Assembly: GCA_022484595.1 (NCBI GenBank)
Contig: JAKVLB010000001.1
Span: 372,001-436,000, forward strand
Source of the DNA: Mageeibacillus sp.
GTDB taxonomy: Bacteria > Bacillota > Clostridia > Saccharofermentanales > Saccharofermentanaceae
Length of the DNA: 64,000 bases
Reading direction: 5' to 3'
Shown here piece after piece: positions 11,967-19,580 of the stretch. Made by a program: the position numbers and the translations under genes. Numbering within the stretch: position 1 is the first letter of the stretch; each line of letters starts with the position of its first letter. The notes under the pieces are model-generated. The model had not been told where the DNA came from. It was given only the letters and a program-made list of their open reading frames with translations, and searched no databases.

Positions 11967-12537
11967 TCTTCCTCACCTCTGCTTCAATCGCCTCATTTGT
12001 ATGAACCGTCGCCGACTCAACAAGCTGAGCCTTCGGAATTGCGTCACCAATTACCTTCTGTGCAATCTGAACCGCAATATCGGTTATGTCGTCCTTCATG
12101 TCTTCCAGTGCAACTCGCTTCATCCTTATAACATCTTCTTCTGCTCTGTCAACGATTGAAGCTGCATCTTCATTTGCTTTCTTAACAATTAAGTCTGACT
12201 GTCTGTTAGCGTTGTCTCTTGCTTCATCAATAATCTCGGCTGCCTTCCTGCGTGCATCGTCTATTGTCGTCTTTGACGTTGCCACAACATTGTCGGCTTC
12301 TTCCTTTGACTTTGTTGCTTCCTCAAGCTCGTTGTTCAGCGCATCCTGTCTGTTATGAATCATCTTGAGAATAGGTTTCACTATGAAACGCTTTATAACG
12401 ATATACGCCACAATAAGGTTAACCGCCGTCATGACGGCAGTCACAGCATATCCGGCAAACTGATCAGGGGAGAATAAAGAAGACTCCTCAGACGCTGACC
12501 CTGCCGCCAGCATAATGTTTACAGCTACAAAAAACAT
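11959..12537 (-). CDS. atpF: F1Fo ATP synthase subunit b
   Basis: Peripheral stalk subunit, 192 residues. One N-terminal membrane helix ([20 protein letters not shown]) is followed by a long charged coiled coil ([40 protein letters not shown]). The tail [16 protein letters not shown] is the part that binds delta in other enzymes; here its partner would be the delta-like head fused to alpha. It overlaps the start of atpA. Confidence 0.95.
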   Translation of the reverse strand: MFFVAVNIMLAAGSASEESSLFSPDQFAGYAVTAVMTAVNLIVAYIVIKRFIVKPILKMIHNRQDALNNELEEATKSKEEADNVVATSKTTIDDARRKAAEIIDEARDNANRQSDLIVKKANEDAASIVDRAEEDVIRMKRVALEDMKDDITDIAVQIAQKVIGDAIPKAQLVESATVHTNEAIEAEVRKSE

Positions 12538-12555
12538 AGGTCCAAATTCCCTTCA

Positions 12556-12852
12556 TTAGAACGTAAATATAAGTAAAAGTGCGACAACAAGCGCATATAT
12601 ACAAACAGACTCGATAAATACAATCGACGTAAGAAGCAGTGTCTGAATTTTTCCGAACAGTTCAGGCTGCCTTGCGCTTGCTTCAAGTGCTTTTCCTGCC
12701 GCGTTACCCATACCGACTGCAGCTCCGAAAGATCCGAGTCCGATTGCGATTCCGGCCCCGAGCGCTGCAAACGCCGAAGCATCAAGTCCGGATGTTGCAG
12801 ATGTACTGGCGGCAAGAATCACCGGAAGAGCAGATAAAAGTAGATTGGTCAT
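12556..12852 (-). CDS. atpE: F1Fo ATP synthase subunit c
   Basis: A 98-residue proteolipid with two membrane helices joined by the polar loop EASARQPE. The ion-binding glutamate is in FIESVCIYAL of helix 2. Compared with known sodium-binding c subunits, Glu, Ser and Tyr are present but the glutamine of helix 1 is replaced by Met (AVGMGNAAGKA), so the coupling ion cannot be settled from sequence. GGAGG precedes the ATG. Confidence 0.96.
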   Translation of the reverse strand: MTNLLLSALPVILAASTSATSGLDASAFAALGAGIAIGLGSFGAAVGMGNAAGKALEASARQPELFGKIQTLLLTSIVFIESVCIYALVVALLLIFTF

Positions 12853-12874
12853 AATTAATTCCTCCTAAACTTTC

Positions 12875-13753
12875 TTAAGCAGCAACTGTTTCCTGAGACT
12901 TTACGTCGTCAGCACTGTGCTTCTTTGAAGATTTTTTGTTTGTAAATCTCTCAGGATGTTCCTGAAGTTCATGTCCGACTTCAACAATTTCTCCAATATA
13001 AGACATTGTCAGGTAAGCGAAAACAATCGCCTGCAGCAGGCCATCCGCCAAATCAAACCACAGACCGAAAGCACCCGGAAGTATAACCGGTACAACAATA
13101 TATAAGAATTCCATAAAAACAAAAGCGCCGAAGACATTTCCGAAAAGTCTCAGTGCCAGAGATACCGGCTTAATGACAAAATCCAGCACCTTGAACGGCA
13201 GCATAGCCTTCATAGGCGTTGTAAGCGAAGCCCAGAAGCCCTTCACCCCGACAAATTTAATAGAAACAGCAACAACATATGTTATAGAGACTATAGCCAG
13301 AGCAGCCGGAAAAGCGATGTTCTTGGCAGGCGGCGCAATCTTGAAAGTCGATATGGCGTTGCATCCCGCTATAACAAGTCCAAGTGTTGCAATCATCGGG
13401 CAAACATGCTCGGCCTCTTTGCGGTTCATACCGAATCCCATTGCAGAATTTACAATAAGGTCTACCAGCATCCATAGAAATGTCTGCTTCATGTTCGGTT
13501 TTATAGTATCCTTGCCGACCATTGACTTGAATAATACAAAAACTATGGCTACAGCGAGCCATGTTACAATTATTGCATCCGTCAAAACTATCGGAATATC
13601 ACCTACATTAAAGAATGTATGCTGCCACTGCAATATACCTTTGTTAATGTCTTCCCCGATATCACCTATCTTGAACTCTTCAATAAACTGCTTGCCGAAG
13701 GAAATCAGAAATTCTGATAACCACGAGCCGATTGAAAGAACTATATTACCCAT
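12875..13753 (-). CDS. atpB: F1Fo ATP synthase subunit a
   Basis: Integral membrane half-channel subunit, 292 residues from the ATG at 13753, which has GGAGG six bases upstream; a longer frame to 13810 lacks a ribosome binding site. The essential arginine is in SLALRLFGNVFGAF, and the last helices show LLQAIVFAYLTMSYIGEIVE. The C-terminus is an unusual charged extension of about 35 residues (KKSSKKHSADDVKSQ). First gene of the operon; no atpI lies upstream. Confidence 0.95.
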   Translation of the reverse strand: MGNIVLSIGSWLSEFLISFGKQFIEEFKIGDIGEDINKGILQWQHTFFNVGDIPIVLTDAIIVTWLAVAIVFVLFKSMVGKDTIKPNMKQTFLWMLVDLIVNSAMGFGMNRKEAEHVCPMIATLGLVIAGCNAISTFKIAPPAKNIAFPAALAIVSITYVVAVSIKFVGVKGFWASLTTPMKAMLPFKVLDFVIKPVSLALRLFGNVFGAFVFMEFLYIVVPVILPGAFGLWFDLADGLLQAIVFAYLTMSYIGEIVEVGHELQEHPERFTNKKSSKKHSADDVKSQETVAA

Positions 13754-13782
13754 ATAAATCCTCCTTATTATTGATTCACACC

Positions 13783-13810
13783 ATTTTACGCCTATTATTT
13801 GAAATGTCAT
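13783..13810 (-). promoter_or_regulatory. Probable promoter of the atp operon
   Basis: On the minus strand ATGACA (13810-13805) and TAAAAT (13788-13783) are 16 bases apart. Transcription would start about 23 bases before the atpB ATG. Each box has one mismatch from consensus. Confidence 0.5.
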
Positions 13811-13891
13811 AACACTTTTTAGACAAAAATAAACCCCAGAAAGTCAAGATAACTGTCCGAGGCTCCATTGCCTTTGTATTAGGATATTATA

Positions 13892-14344
13892 TTACTTAAA
13901 GTTCTCTTGTTCAAGTACCCCTATGTCCCCAACTCTTACCGCATGGCGACCGCCCGTGAAATCCTCGTCAAGAAACGCGTCAACCATGGCGAGCGCAAGA
14001 GCCTGACCTACCACTCTTGCTCCAAATGAGAGAACATTGGCATCGTTATGCTGTCTGCACATTCTCGCCATATACTCGTTGTTGCAGAGCGCACATCTGA
14101 TACCCTTATGTTTGTTGCAGACCATTGATATCCCGATACCGGTCCCGCATATAGCGATTCCCTTGTTTGCTTCTCCGTCAAGAATATCCTTACAGACCTT
14201 CTTGCCGGCTTCCACATATGAGTACGGCTCGGAGGACGACAAAGCTCCACCGTCAATAACCTCATAGTCAAGATCCTTAAGATGGCCGATAACTATCTGC
14301 CTCAGCTCGTAGCCGGCATGGTCCGATGCAATTGATATCTTCAT
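13892..14344 (-). CDS. rpiB: Ribose-5-phosphate isomerase B
   Basis: Interconverts ribose 5-phosphate and ribulose 5-phosphate in the pentose phosphate pathway. The 150-residue protein opens with KISIASDHAGYELRQ, has the catalytic-cysteine segment GIAICGTGIGISM, and NNEYMARMCRQHNDANVL with the phosphate-binding residues. Related sugar isomerases (LacA/LacB, AlsB) share this fold, so the exact substrate is not certain. CGGAGGAGA precedes the ATG. It lies 12 bases downstream of proA and is probably cotranscribed with it. Confidence 0.9.
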   Translation of the reverse strand: MKISIASDHAGYELRQIVIGHLKDLDYEVIDGGALSSSEPYSYVEAGKKVCKDILDGEANKGIAICGTGIGISMVCNKHKGIRCALCNNEYMARMCRQHNDANVLSFGARVVGQALALAMVDAFLDEDFTGGRHAVRVGDIGVLEQENFK

Positions 14345-14356
14345 ATTCTCCTCCGT

Positions 14357-15643
14357 TTATTGTAACTTATGGTGTTCGTGTTTAAATGTCCTGCTGCCAT
14401 CAGCATAATCAGCAACAATATCTCCGTTGCCGTAAAGCCTGTACTTGTATGATAGCAATCCCTCAAGTCCGACAGGACCTCTGGCATGTATCTTCGACGT
14501 TGACACTCCTACCTCCGCGCCGAATCCATATCTGAATCCGTCGGCGAAACGCGTTGAACAGTTGAGCAGAACACTTCCCGAATCAACCGCAATCATGAAC
14601 TTCTCACATGCCGCCTTATCTTCAGTAATAATCGCATCAGTATGCCCTGATCCGTATCTGTTGATGTGCTCTATTGCCTCGTCAATGCCGGAAACAAGCT
14701 TTACAGACACCTTCATATCAAGATATTCATGATGCCACTCGGTTACTTCATCCGTATTGAACGCTTCAGCGACATACTTGTCGCCGTTTATCATTACACC
14801 GGCACCTCTCAATGCTTCAATGAGCTCAGGCAGCAACGACTCTCTGAGACACTCGTCAACAAGAATTGTCTCCGTAGCGTTGCATACCGAGACATACTGC
14901 GTCTTGGCATCGAGCACGACTTTTATTGCCTTCTGCCTGTCAGCGTGTTCATTGATATATGTATGGCACACTCCGTCCGCGTGTCCAAGCACAGCAATCG
15001 AAGTATTCTTCATAATATACTGAACAAAACTGTTCGATCCGCGAGGAATGATAAGGTCGATATACTCGTCGAGCTTCAGCATCTCTGAAATCTCTTCCCT
15101 GGATGTAAGAAGGTTGAGCCACCCCGCAGGAAGCCCGCTATTCAATCCGGCTTCATAGATAATATCCGCCAGAATTCTGTTGGTATTAAGTGCCTCCGAT
15201 CCTCCCTTAAGAAAAACAGCGTTGCCGCTCTTGAGACAAAGTGAAGCAATCTGAATCAGCGCGTCTGGCCTGCTCTCAAAAATAACCCCGATAACTCCTA
15301 TAGGACATGACACTCTGTATAACTCAAGACCTTCATCCAGCGTCGTATGAAGCGAGACTTTGCCCACAGGATCCTCAATTGAGATGAGACTGCTGATTTC
15401 TGCCGTTGTCTCAGCCAGCTTCTGTGCACCGAACCTGAGTCTTTTAATGAGCGGACCGTCAAGTTCAGCCTTCATTGCAGCATCAAGATCTTTCTTATTC
15501 TCATCGAAAATCTTCGCGCTTCTTTCATTCAAAGCTTCTGCAATTGCTTCTAGCGCAGAGTTCTTCGTCTGTTCGCTGAGGGCAGCCATGGCAAAGGATG
15601 CAGTCTTTGCTCTCGCTGCCGCGTTTAATAATTCTGACATCAT
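14357..15643 (-). CDS. proA: Gamma-glutamyl phosphate reductase
   Basis: Second step of proline synthesis: NADPH reduction of gamma-glutamyl phosphate to glutamate semialdehyde. The 428 residues are of normal length. GVIGVIFESRPD and SLCLKSGNAVFLKGGSEA are cofactor-binding stretches, and the catalytic cysteine region reads TQYVSVCNATETILVDE. The C-terminal HARGPVGLEGLLSYKY is diagnostic. GGGGGAGA precedes two consecutive ATG codons. proB is not adjacent. The promoter with an embedded palindrome at 15854-15882 suggests repressor control. Confidence 0.96.
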   Translation of the reverse strand: MMSELLNAAARAKTASFAMAALSEQTKNSALEAIAEALNERSAKIFDENKKDLDAAMKAELDGPLIKRLRFGAQKLAETTAEISSLISIEDPVGKVSLHTTLDEGLELYRVSCPIGVIGVIFESRPDALIQIASLCLKSGNAVFLKGGSEALNTNRILADIIYEAGLNSGLPAGWLNLLTSREEISEMLKLDEYIDLIIPRGSNSFVQYIMKNTSIAVLGHADGVCHTYINEHADRQKAIKVVLDAKTQYVSVCNATETILVDECLRESLLPELIEALRGAGVMINGDKYVAEAFNTDEVTEWHHEYLDMKVSVKLVSGIDEAIEHINRYGSGHTDAIITEDKAACEKFMIAVDSGSVLLNCSTRFADGFRYGFGAEVGVSTSKIHARGPVGLEGLLSYKYRLYGNGDIVADYADGSRTFKHEHHKLQ

Positions 15644-15853
15644 TCTCCCCCTCTGCTCACTTTACATACATTCTTTAATTTTTTTAAGTATAACAACAAA
15701 GATGATTATTTTGAATGATACATTTTTAACAATACGCGTTAGTGATACAGTCCAAATTGTTCATAATGTTCAAAACTTTGTATAAAACCCAAATACAAGC
15801 GTTTCAAAATTTCGATGCTCGCAAAGCCAACAGATTGTAAGATTTGATAGTTT

Positions 15854-15882
15854 ATTACAAATTGTTGACAAAACAATTTCAA
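15854..15882 (-). promoter_or_regulatory. proA promoter overlapped by a perfect palindrome (candidate operator)
   Basis: On the minus strand TTGAAA (15882-15877) and TGTAAT (15859-15854) are 17 bases apart. Between them lies a perfect 8+8 inverted repeat, AAATTGTT-5-AACAATTT, at 15859-15879, placed as a repressor operator would be. The leader from here to proA is about 200 bases; I see no T-box or riboswitch motif in it. The rest of the 15644-16049 gap is AT-rich. Confidence 0.5.
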
Positions 15883-15953
15883 AATGTTAACAATCCCCTG
15901 AATGCCTTTATTTTATTGGACTAGACGCTTTTCATAACATTTGTTCTTTTTGT

Positions 15954-15976
15954 GTTGTCCTCGCACGAAGGACAAC
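15954..15976. repeat. 8-bp inverted repeat / stem-loop in the proA-methyltransferase gap
   Basis: GTTGTCCT (15954-15961) and AGGACAAC (15969-15976) form a perfect stem with a seven-base loop. No T-run follows on either strand, so it is not a standard terminator; it may be an operator between the divergent transcription units. Confidence 0.4.
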
Positions 15977-16049
15977 AATTAATAAATATTGACACTTGAC
16001 ACGCAAAAAACACTCGTTTTATTGAACGATTATGTTATATAATCTCTGC

Positions 16050-17255
16050 ATGAAAATTATTATCACAACATTATTCGGATTAGAGAGTCCTACAAGGGAC
16101 GATTTACTCGCAATCAACTACAAGAAGGAACAGATCACCGTTCATGACGGCGTCGTAATTCTCGATGTCGATGACAGTAACTGGGCTCTGGACATAGCAC
16201 GCGTAAATATGTGGGTTCGAAGGGGAGAGAGAGTCTTCTTTGAAGTCGGTGAATTTGAGTGCACTGATTTCGACTGTTTCTTCGAGTCATGCCGCAAGCT
16301 GCCATGGGGCGATTTTATTCCGAAAGATTACGCTTTTGTCGTAAACGGATTTTCGCGCAAGTCCATACTTTTCGGAGTTCCTTCACTGCAGTCACTCTCC
16401 AAGAAAGCTATTGCAAGAAGCGTTCTTTCTTCGCGCGGTATGCCTGAAGGCACGACTCTCTATGAAGATTCCTCCAAAGGAACAGTAAAGATTCAATTCG
16501 GAATAGTAAGCGACGTGTGCCGCATGATGATTGATACCACAGGCGAGGGTCTGCACAAACGCGGCTACCGCCCGTTGACACATATGGCTCCGATAAGAGA
16601 AACGCTGGCATCCGGCATGGTTTCACTCGCGCACTATGAACCTTTTAAGTCTGAAGCGCTCTGCGACCCTTTCTGCGGTTCAGGCACAATAGTCATTGAA
16701 GCCGCCTTGATGGCGCTTGGCATAGCCCCGGGGAAACTTCGCGCCTTTTCATACGAAGAACTTCCTTATATCGGGACAGCAATGCAGCGCAAAGCGTTGG
16801 CTGAAGCACTGGCTAACGAAGACACCTCGCCCATGGACGATTGTTTCTTCTACGGCTCCGACATAGACCCGGACGCCATAAATAATGCGCGTATCAACGC
16901 CGAGGCTGCCGGAGTATCGGACTTCGTCAGATTCAAAGTTTCAGACGCTTATTACATGACACCGGAGTATCTCTTTGACTACACAGATTTCGACCGCCAG
17001 CTCATAATCACGAATCCTCCGTACGGCGGCAGACTTATGACACCAGAGGAAGCAGACGACCTCTATTGCCTGATAGCCGACAACTATCTGACACAAAACG
17101 GACTCTGCCGTAAAGGTGTCCGTCTCTCAGTTATTACTCCGGACAGTGCATTTGAAGATGCGACCGGAACGAGAGCGGACAAACGTGTCAAGCTTTACAA
17201 CGGTAACATCATGTGTCACCTTTTTAATTTCTACAAACTGGACAGGAACGCATGA
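16050..17255 (+). CDS. THUMP-domain 23S rRNA guanine-N2 methyltransferase (RlmL-N/YpsC type)
   Basis: A 401-residue SAM-dependent RNA methyltransferase. The N-terminus KIIITTLFGLESPTRDDL is the ferredoxin-like/THUMP start typical of the RlmL N-half and B. subtilis YpsC. The Rossmann domain begins at CDPFCGSGTIVIEAALMA (motif I), and the catalytic motif is ITNPPYGGRL (NPPY, N2-guanine type). I start at ATG 16050 because it matches family N-termini; no ribosome binding site is visible. A TATAAT at 16038-16043 ends only six bases upstream, so the message may be leaderless. It is coupled by an ATGA overlap to the next gene. Confidence 0.88.
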   Translation: MKIIITTLFGLESPTRDDLLAINYKKEQITVHDGVVILDVDDSNWALDIARVNMWVRRGERVFFEVGEFECTDFDCFFESCRKLPWGDFIPKDYAFVVNGFSRKSILFGVPSLQSLSKKAIARSVLSSRGMPEGTTLYEDSSKGTVKIQFGIVSDVCRMMIDTTGEGLHKRGYRPLTHMAPIRETLASGMVSLAHYEPFKSEALCDPFCGSGTIVIEAALMALGIAPGKLRAFSYEELPYIGTAMQRKALAEALANEDTSPMDDCFFYGSDIDPDAINNARINAEAAGVSDFVRFKVSDAYYMTPEYLFDYTDFDRQLIITNPPYGGRLMTPEEADDLYCLIADNYLTQNGLCRKGVRLSVITPDSAFEDATGTRADKRVKLYNGNIMCHLFNFYKLDRNA

Positions 17256-18094
17256 TTGAAGCAGTACTTCCGTTTTTCTCACCAGAGAAGATAGCAGATT
17301 CTGGTCAGGCGTTCAGAATTCACATGCTTGATTCCACTCACGCAGAAACTGTCGCCTTCGGAAGATACCTACAGATAGCCGATATGGGCGACAGCCGCTA
17401 TGCATTTTCATGCACTGCCGATGAGTTTGCCGGAATCTGGTCTGCTTATTTTGATTTGAACCGCGACTACGAGAAGGTCGTTTCATCAATCGACCGCAAC
17501 GACAATTACCTGCTCAGTGCCGCGGAGTTCGGCATCGGGATAAGAATACTTCGTCAGGAAGTTTTTGAGACCGCAATAAGTTACATTATCTCTCAAAGAC
17601 GCTCAATCCCGTCGATTACAACTGCTGTTGAGCGTATATGCAGTCTCTGCGGCGAAAAGATAGTGCCTTACGCCCCGGAGCCGGTCTTTACAGCACCATC
17701 GCAAAATGAATTCTACGCCTTCCCCACTCCCGTCAGACTTGCCGAATTAAGTATTGAAGACCTGACAGCTACAGGTGTCGGATATCGCGCACCATATATC
17801 GCCCGGGCCGCTTCGGATTTTTCTTCAGGAAAACTCATACCTGACGAACTGGCTGAATTGCCGGATTCAGACCTATACAGAATTCTGATGTCAATGTATG
17901 GTGTCGGCATGAAAGTCGCCAACTGTATCATGCTTTTCGCCTTCGCAAGAACCTCAAGATTTCCGGTTGACGTCTGGATTGCAAGGATAGTAGACACCTA
18001 TTACGGAGGAAACTTCGATGCGTCAAGATATCCGGACAGTGCGGGAATAATGCAGCAATTTATGTTCTACTATGAGAGGAAAAGAATCAGCTGA
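17252..18094 (+). CDS. OGG-like 8-oxoguanine DNA glycosylase / HhH-GPD base-excision enzyme
   Basis: A 280-residue DNA repair glycosylase. The helix-hairpin-helix is MYGVGMKVANCIMLFAF, whose lysine corresponds to the catalytic Lys of OGG1, and SRFPVDVWIARI contains the catalytic Asp. The N-terminal beta domain contains GQAFRIHMLDST. It resembles bifunctional Ogg/AlkA-type enzymes; the damaged base removed is inferred. The ATG overlaps the preceding stop (ATGA), implying translational coupling with the methyltransferase. Confidence 0.82.
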   Translation: MIEAVLPFFSPEKIADSGQAFRIHMLDSTHAETVAFGRYLQIADMGDSRYAFSCTADEFAGIWSAYFDLNRDYEKVVSSIDRNDNYLLSAAEFGIGIRILRQEVFETAISYIISQRRSIPSITTAVERICSLCGEKIVPYAPEPVFTAPSQNEFYAFPTPVRLAELSIEDLTATGVGYRAPYIARAASDFSSGKLIPDELAELPDSDLYRILMSMYGVGMKVANCIMLFAFARTSRFPVDVWIARIVDTYYGGNFDASRYPDSAGIMQQFMFYYERKRIS

Positions 18095-18104
18095 CTCATT
18101 GGCA

Positions 18105-18139
18105 ATAAAAAAACCTGAGCTATCTCGATAACTCAGGTT
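18105..18139 (-). terminator. Terminator of tRNA-Leu(GAG)
   Basis: AACCTGAG/CTCAGGTT form a perfect 8-bp stem. On the minus strand it is followed by TTTTTTATT, seven bases after the tRNA 3' end. It may also end the plus-strand glycosylase transcript, though there the T-run is poor. Confidence 0.85.
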
Positions 18140-18145
18140 CTTATC

Positions 18146-18228
18146 TGGTGCGGCCGACGGGACTTGAACCCGTATGGTCTCCCACACGCCCCTCAAACGT
18201 GCGCGTCTGCCATTTCCGCCACGGCCGC
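18146..18228 (-). tRNA. tRNA-Leu (anticodon GAG)
   Basis: Minus-strand cloverleaf with a 7-bp acceptor stem GCGGCCG/CGGCCGC and an encoded CCA end. The anticodon loop TTGAGGG is on a five-pair stem. It has the long variable arm of class II tRNAs and a T-arm GGGTTCAAGTCCC. GAG reads CUC and CUU leucine codons. Confidence 0.96.
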
Positions 18229-18250
18229 ATATGCTTTTGCAAGCTCGATA

Positions 18251-18279
18251 ATTATACTTATTAGGGATTATTGTGTCAA
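18251..18279 (-). promoter_or_regulatory. Consensus promoter of tRNA-Leu(GAG)
   Basis: TTGACA (18279-18274) and TATAAT (18256-18251), both perfect, with a 17-base spacer, 22 bases before the tRNA. Confidence 0.92.
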
Positions 18280-18300
18280 GCAAGATTTAACCAAAATGGA

Positions 18301-18342
18301 ACAAAAATTTAAAAGCCCGGCAAACGCTTTGTTCACCGGGCT
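18301..18342 (-). terminator. Terminator behind the truncated AIM24 gene
   Basis: AGCCCGG/CCGGGCT stem with a 15-base loop; on the minus strand it runs into TTTTAAATTTTTG. It lies about 30 bases after the stop codon of the remnant. Confidence 0.8.
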
Positions 18343-18370
18343 AATCAGATTACGTAACAAGCCGTATTTA

Positions 18371-18534
18371 TCAGTTCTTGGTCGGAATATAAGGAATTAT
18401 GGCATTAGCCAGAGTCGGTATCGGCATGGTCTGAATCCAGACACGGCCGGGGCCGGTGACCTTTGTATTGAAGAGTCCTTCGCCGACAAGGATAATATTC
18501 CGGGACTTTTTACTGGGATATACACAAGATATTG
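18371..18534 (-). pseudogene. C-terminal remnant of an AIM24-family (TIGR00266) protein
   Basis: About 54 codons on the minus strand read [19 protein letters not shown], then [20 protein letters not shown], then stop. This matches the C-terminal end of AIM24-family proteins, which are normally 220-260 residues. A stop codon (TAG) lies in frame immediately upstream at about 18535, and no start or ribosome binding site exists, so only the tail survives. Its own terminator is intact, indicating that the 5' part was lost by a deletion or insertion between here and the HTH gene. Confidence 0.75.
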
Positions 18535-18649
18535 ATATCTATACACTCACTACCACAATATATAGTGTGTTTCGATACATAAGAATACAAATCTGTACAT
18601 AAAAAATAGTACACATTCCTGAACCGATTCCCTGCCAAAAGCACAAAAC

Positions 18650-18713
18650 AGCCCACCTGGCACCCTTCCTGCAGACAAGAGTCTGTGTTAACAGGAAACG
18701 AGCCAAGTGGGCT
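18650..18713 (-). repeat. Long nested stem-loop (terminator-like)
   Basis: The outer arms AGCCCACCTGGC and GCCAAGTGGGCT pair 11 of 12. Inside are TTCCTG/CAGGAA and CAGAC/GTCTG. On the minus strand it is followed by TTTTGTGCTTTT, so it may end minus-strand transcription. No intact minus-strand gene lies directly upstream. Confidence 0.5.
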
Positions 18714-18785
18714 GCTTCATTACTTATTCAGTTTTCTATGAGGATCTTTGTCTATCTAGCCGAGGAACTATTCATAATCTTCCTC

Positions 18786-18834
18786 TTGGCATAATGTCCG
18801 TCTGGTCATATTATAAATATGTCCATTTGGACAT
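18786..18834 (+). promoter_or_regulatory. Promoter of the XRE regulator with two tandem operator palindromes
   Basis: TTGGCA (18786-18791) and TATTAT (18809-18814) are 17 bases apart. Palindrome 1, ATGTCCGTCTGGTCAT (18794-18809), fills the spacer. Palindrome 2, ATGTCCATTTGGACAT (18819-18834), covers the predicted start site. The centres are 25 bases apart and share ATGTCC-4-GGNCAT. This layout suggests autorepression by the HTH protein downstream. Confidence 0.6.
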
Positions 18835-18864
18835 GCGAAATAAACCCCTATGGAGACTACTGCT

Positions 18865-19155
18865 ATGATCGAATATATCCCTTTTGAATTCCCCGTCGAC
18901 GAGAAGACCGGCTTCACGAAAGCACTGACTGACGCCGACATTCTCCGCCATCGCCGCGACTTGCTGCATCTCACGCAGCAGCAAGTCGCAGACCGCGCAA
19001 ACATCAAGCTTCGCCAGTATCAGCGGTTTGAAATGGGCGAGCGCTCACTTTCCGGGGCCAGCATGCGCGTCGGGCTCTCCGTCTGCTGCGTATTGGAGCT
19101 GGATCCGTATGAGGCTGTCCCGGATGCCGTCAAGAAGGTCACTGAGGAGAAGTAG
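18865..19155 (+). CDS. XRE-family helix-turn-helix regulator
   Basis: A 96-residue protein with a Cro/C1-type HTH: ADILRHRRDLLHLTQQQVAD followed by RANIKLRQYQRFEMGERS. The start at 18865 has GGAG nine bases upstream; an ATG at 18850 is in frame but lacks one. The body is visibly richer in GC than its neighbours and it ends in TAG, rare among genes here, suggesting recent acquisition. It probably binds the twin palindromes in its own promoter. It is convergent with, and overlaps by 17 bases, the broken gene that follows. Confidence 0.82.
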   Translation: MIEYIPFEFPVDEKTGFTKALTDADILRHRRDLLHLTQQQVADRANIKLRQYQRFEMGERSLSGASMRVGLSVCCVLELDPYEAVPDAVKKVTEEK

Positions 19156-19540
19156 CATCGTTCTCCCCTGCTACGCCTTCATCATTGATAATCTCCGCAT
19201 CGGCCAAGCTAAACTCTATCACATTGGCTTTGGCGAAATACCGGCCGAAGACGCGATAATTCTTCTCATATTCCCAGTTGCAGAGATCATAGATCATACG
19301 GACCATATGCTTGCTGTTGATCTCAAAGCTATCATCCGCTTTGAATTCCGGAACCTCAAAAGAATCCTTTTTCTTTTGCTTTCCGTTATAGCCAGGCGTT
19401 TCTTTTCTACATTGACAAGAAGTTTGATGTACTTGGGATTATTCAGCTTATCTATGATGGACCTGTAAATACGCAGGCGCAGATGGTACGCCTCAAATGA
19501 CACACCCAGACGTGCCGCACTCTCATTTGTTTCTTCCATT
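19139..19540 (-). pseudogene. Uncharacterised gene disrupted by a frameshift
   Basis: Reading from ATG 19540 (AAGGGG nine bases upstream) gives METNESAARLG-like sequence, SFEAYHLRLRIYRSIIDKLN and NPKYIKLLVNV, then stops at 19294. A second minus-strand frame continues from the same place with KKKDSFEVPEFKADDSFEIN, MVRMIYDLCNWEYEKNYRVF and FGRYFAKANVIEFSLADAEI to a stop at 19139. The two fit end to end as a protein of about 133 residues with one shift near 19401-19410, in an A-rich run. I do not recognise the family. Confidence 0.6.
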
Positions 19541-19580
19541 TCTCCGGTCCCCTTCCGACACTGTGATGGCATACTCAGTA

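Noticed and set aside
12556-12852. Sodium-specific c-ring.
   Set aside because: Glu, Ser and Tyr of the sodium site are present, but the helix-1 Gln is Met and the following Thr is Val, so sodium specificity is not supported.
18865-19540. Toxin-antitoxin pair formed by the XRE gene and the convergent small gene.
   Set aside because: The genes are convergent rather than in one operon, the second is frameshifted, and it has no recognisable toxin motif.
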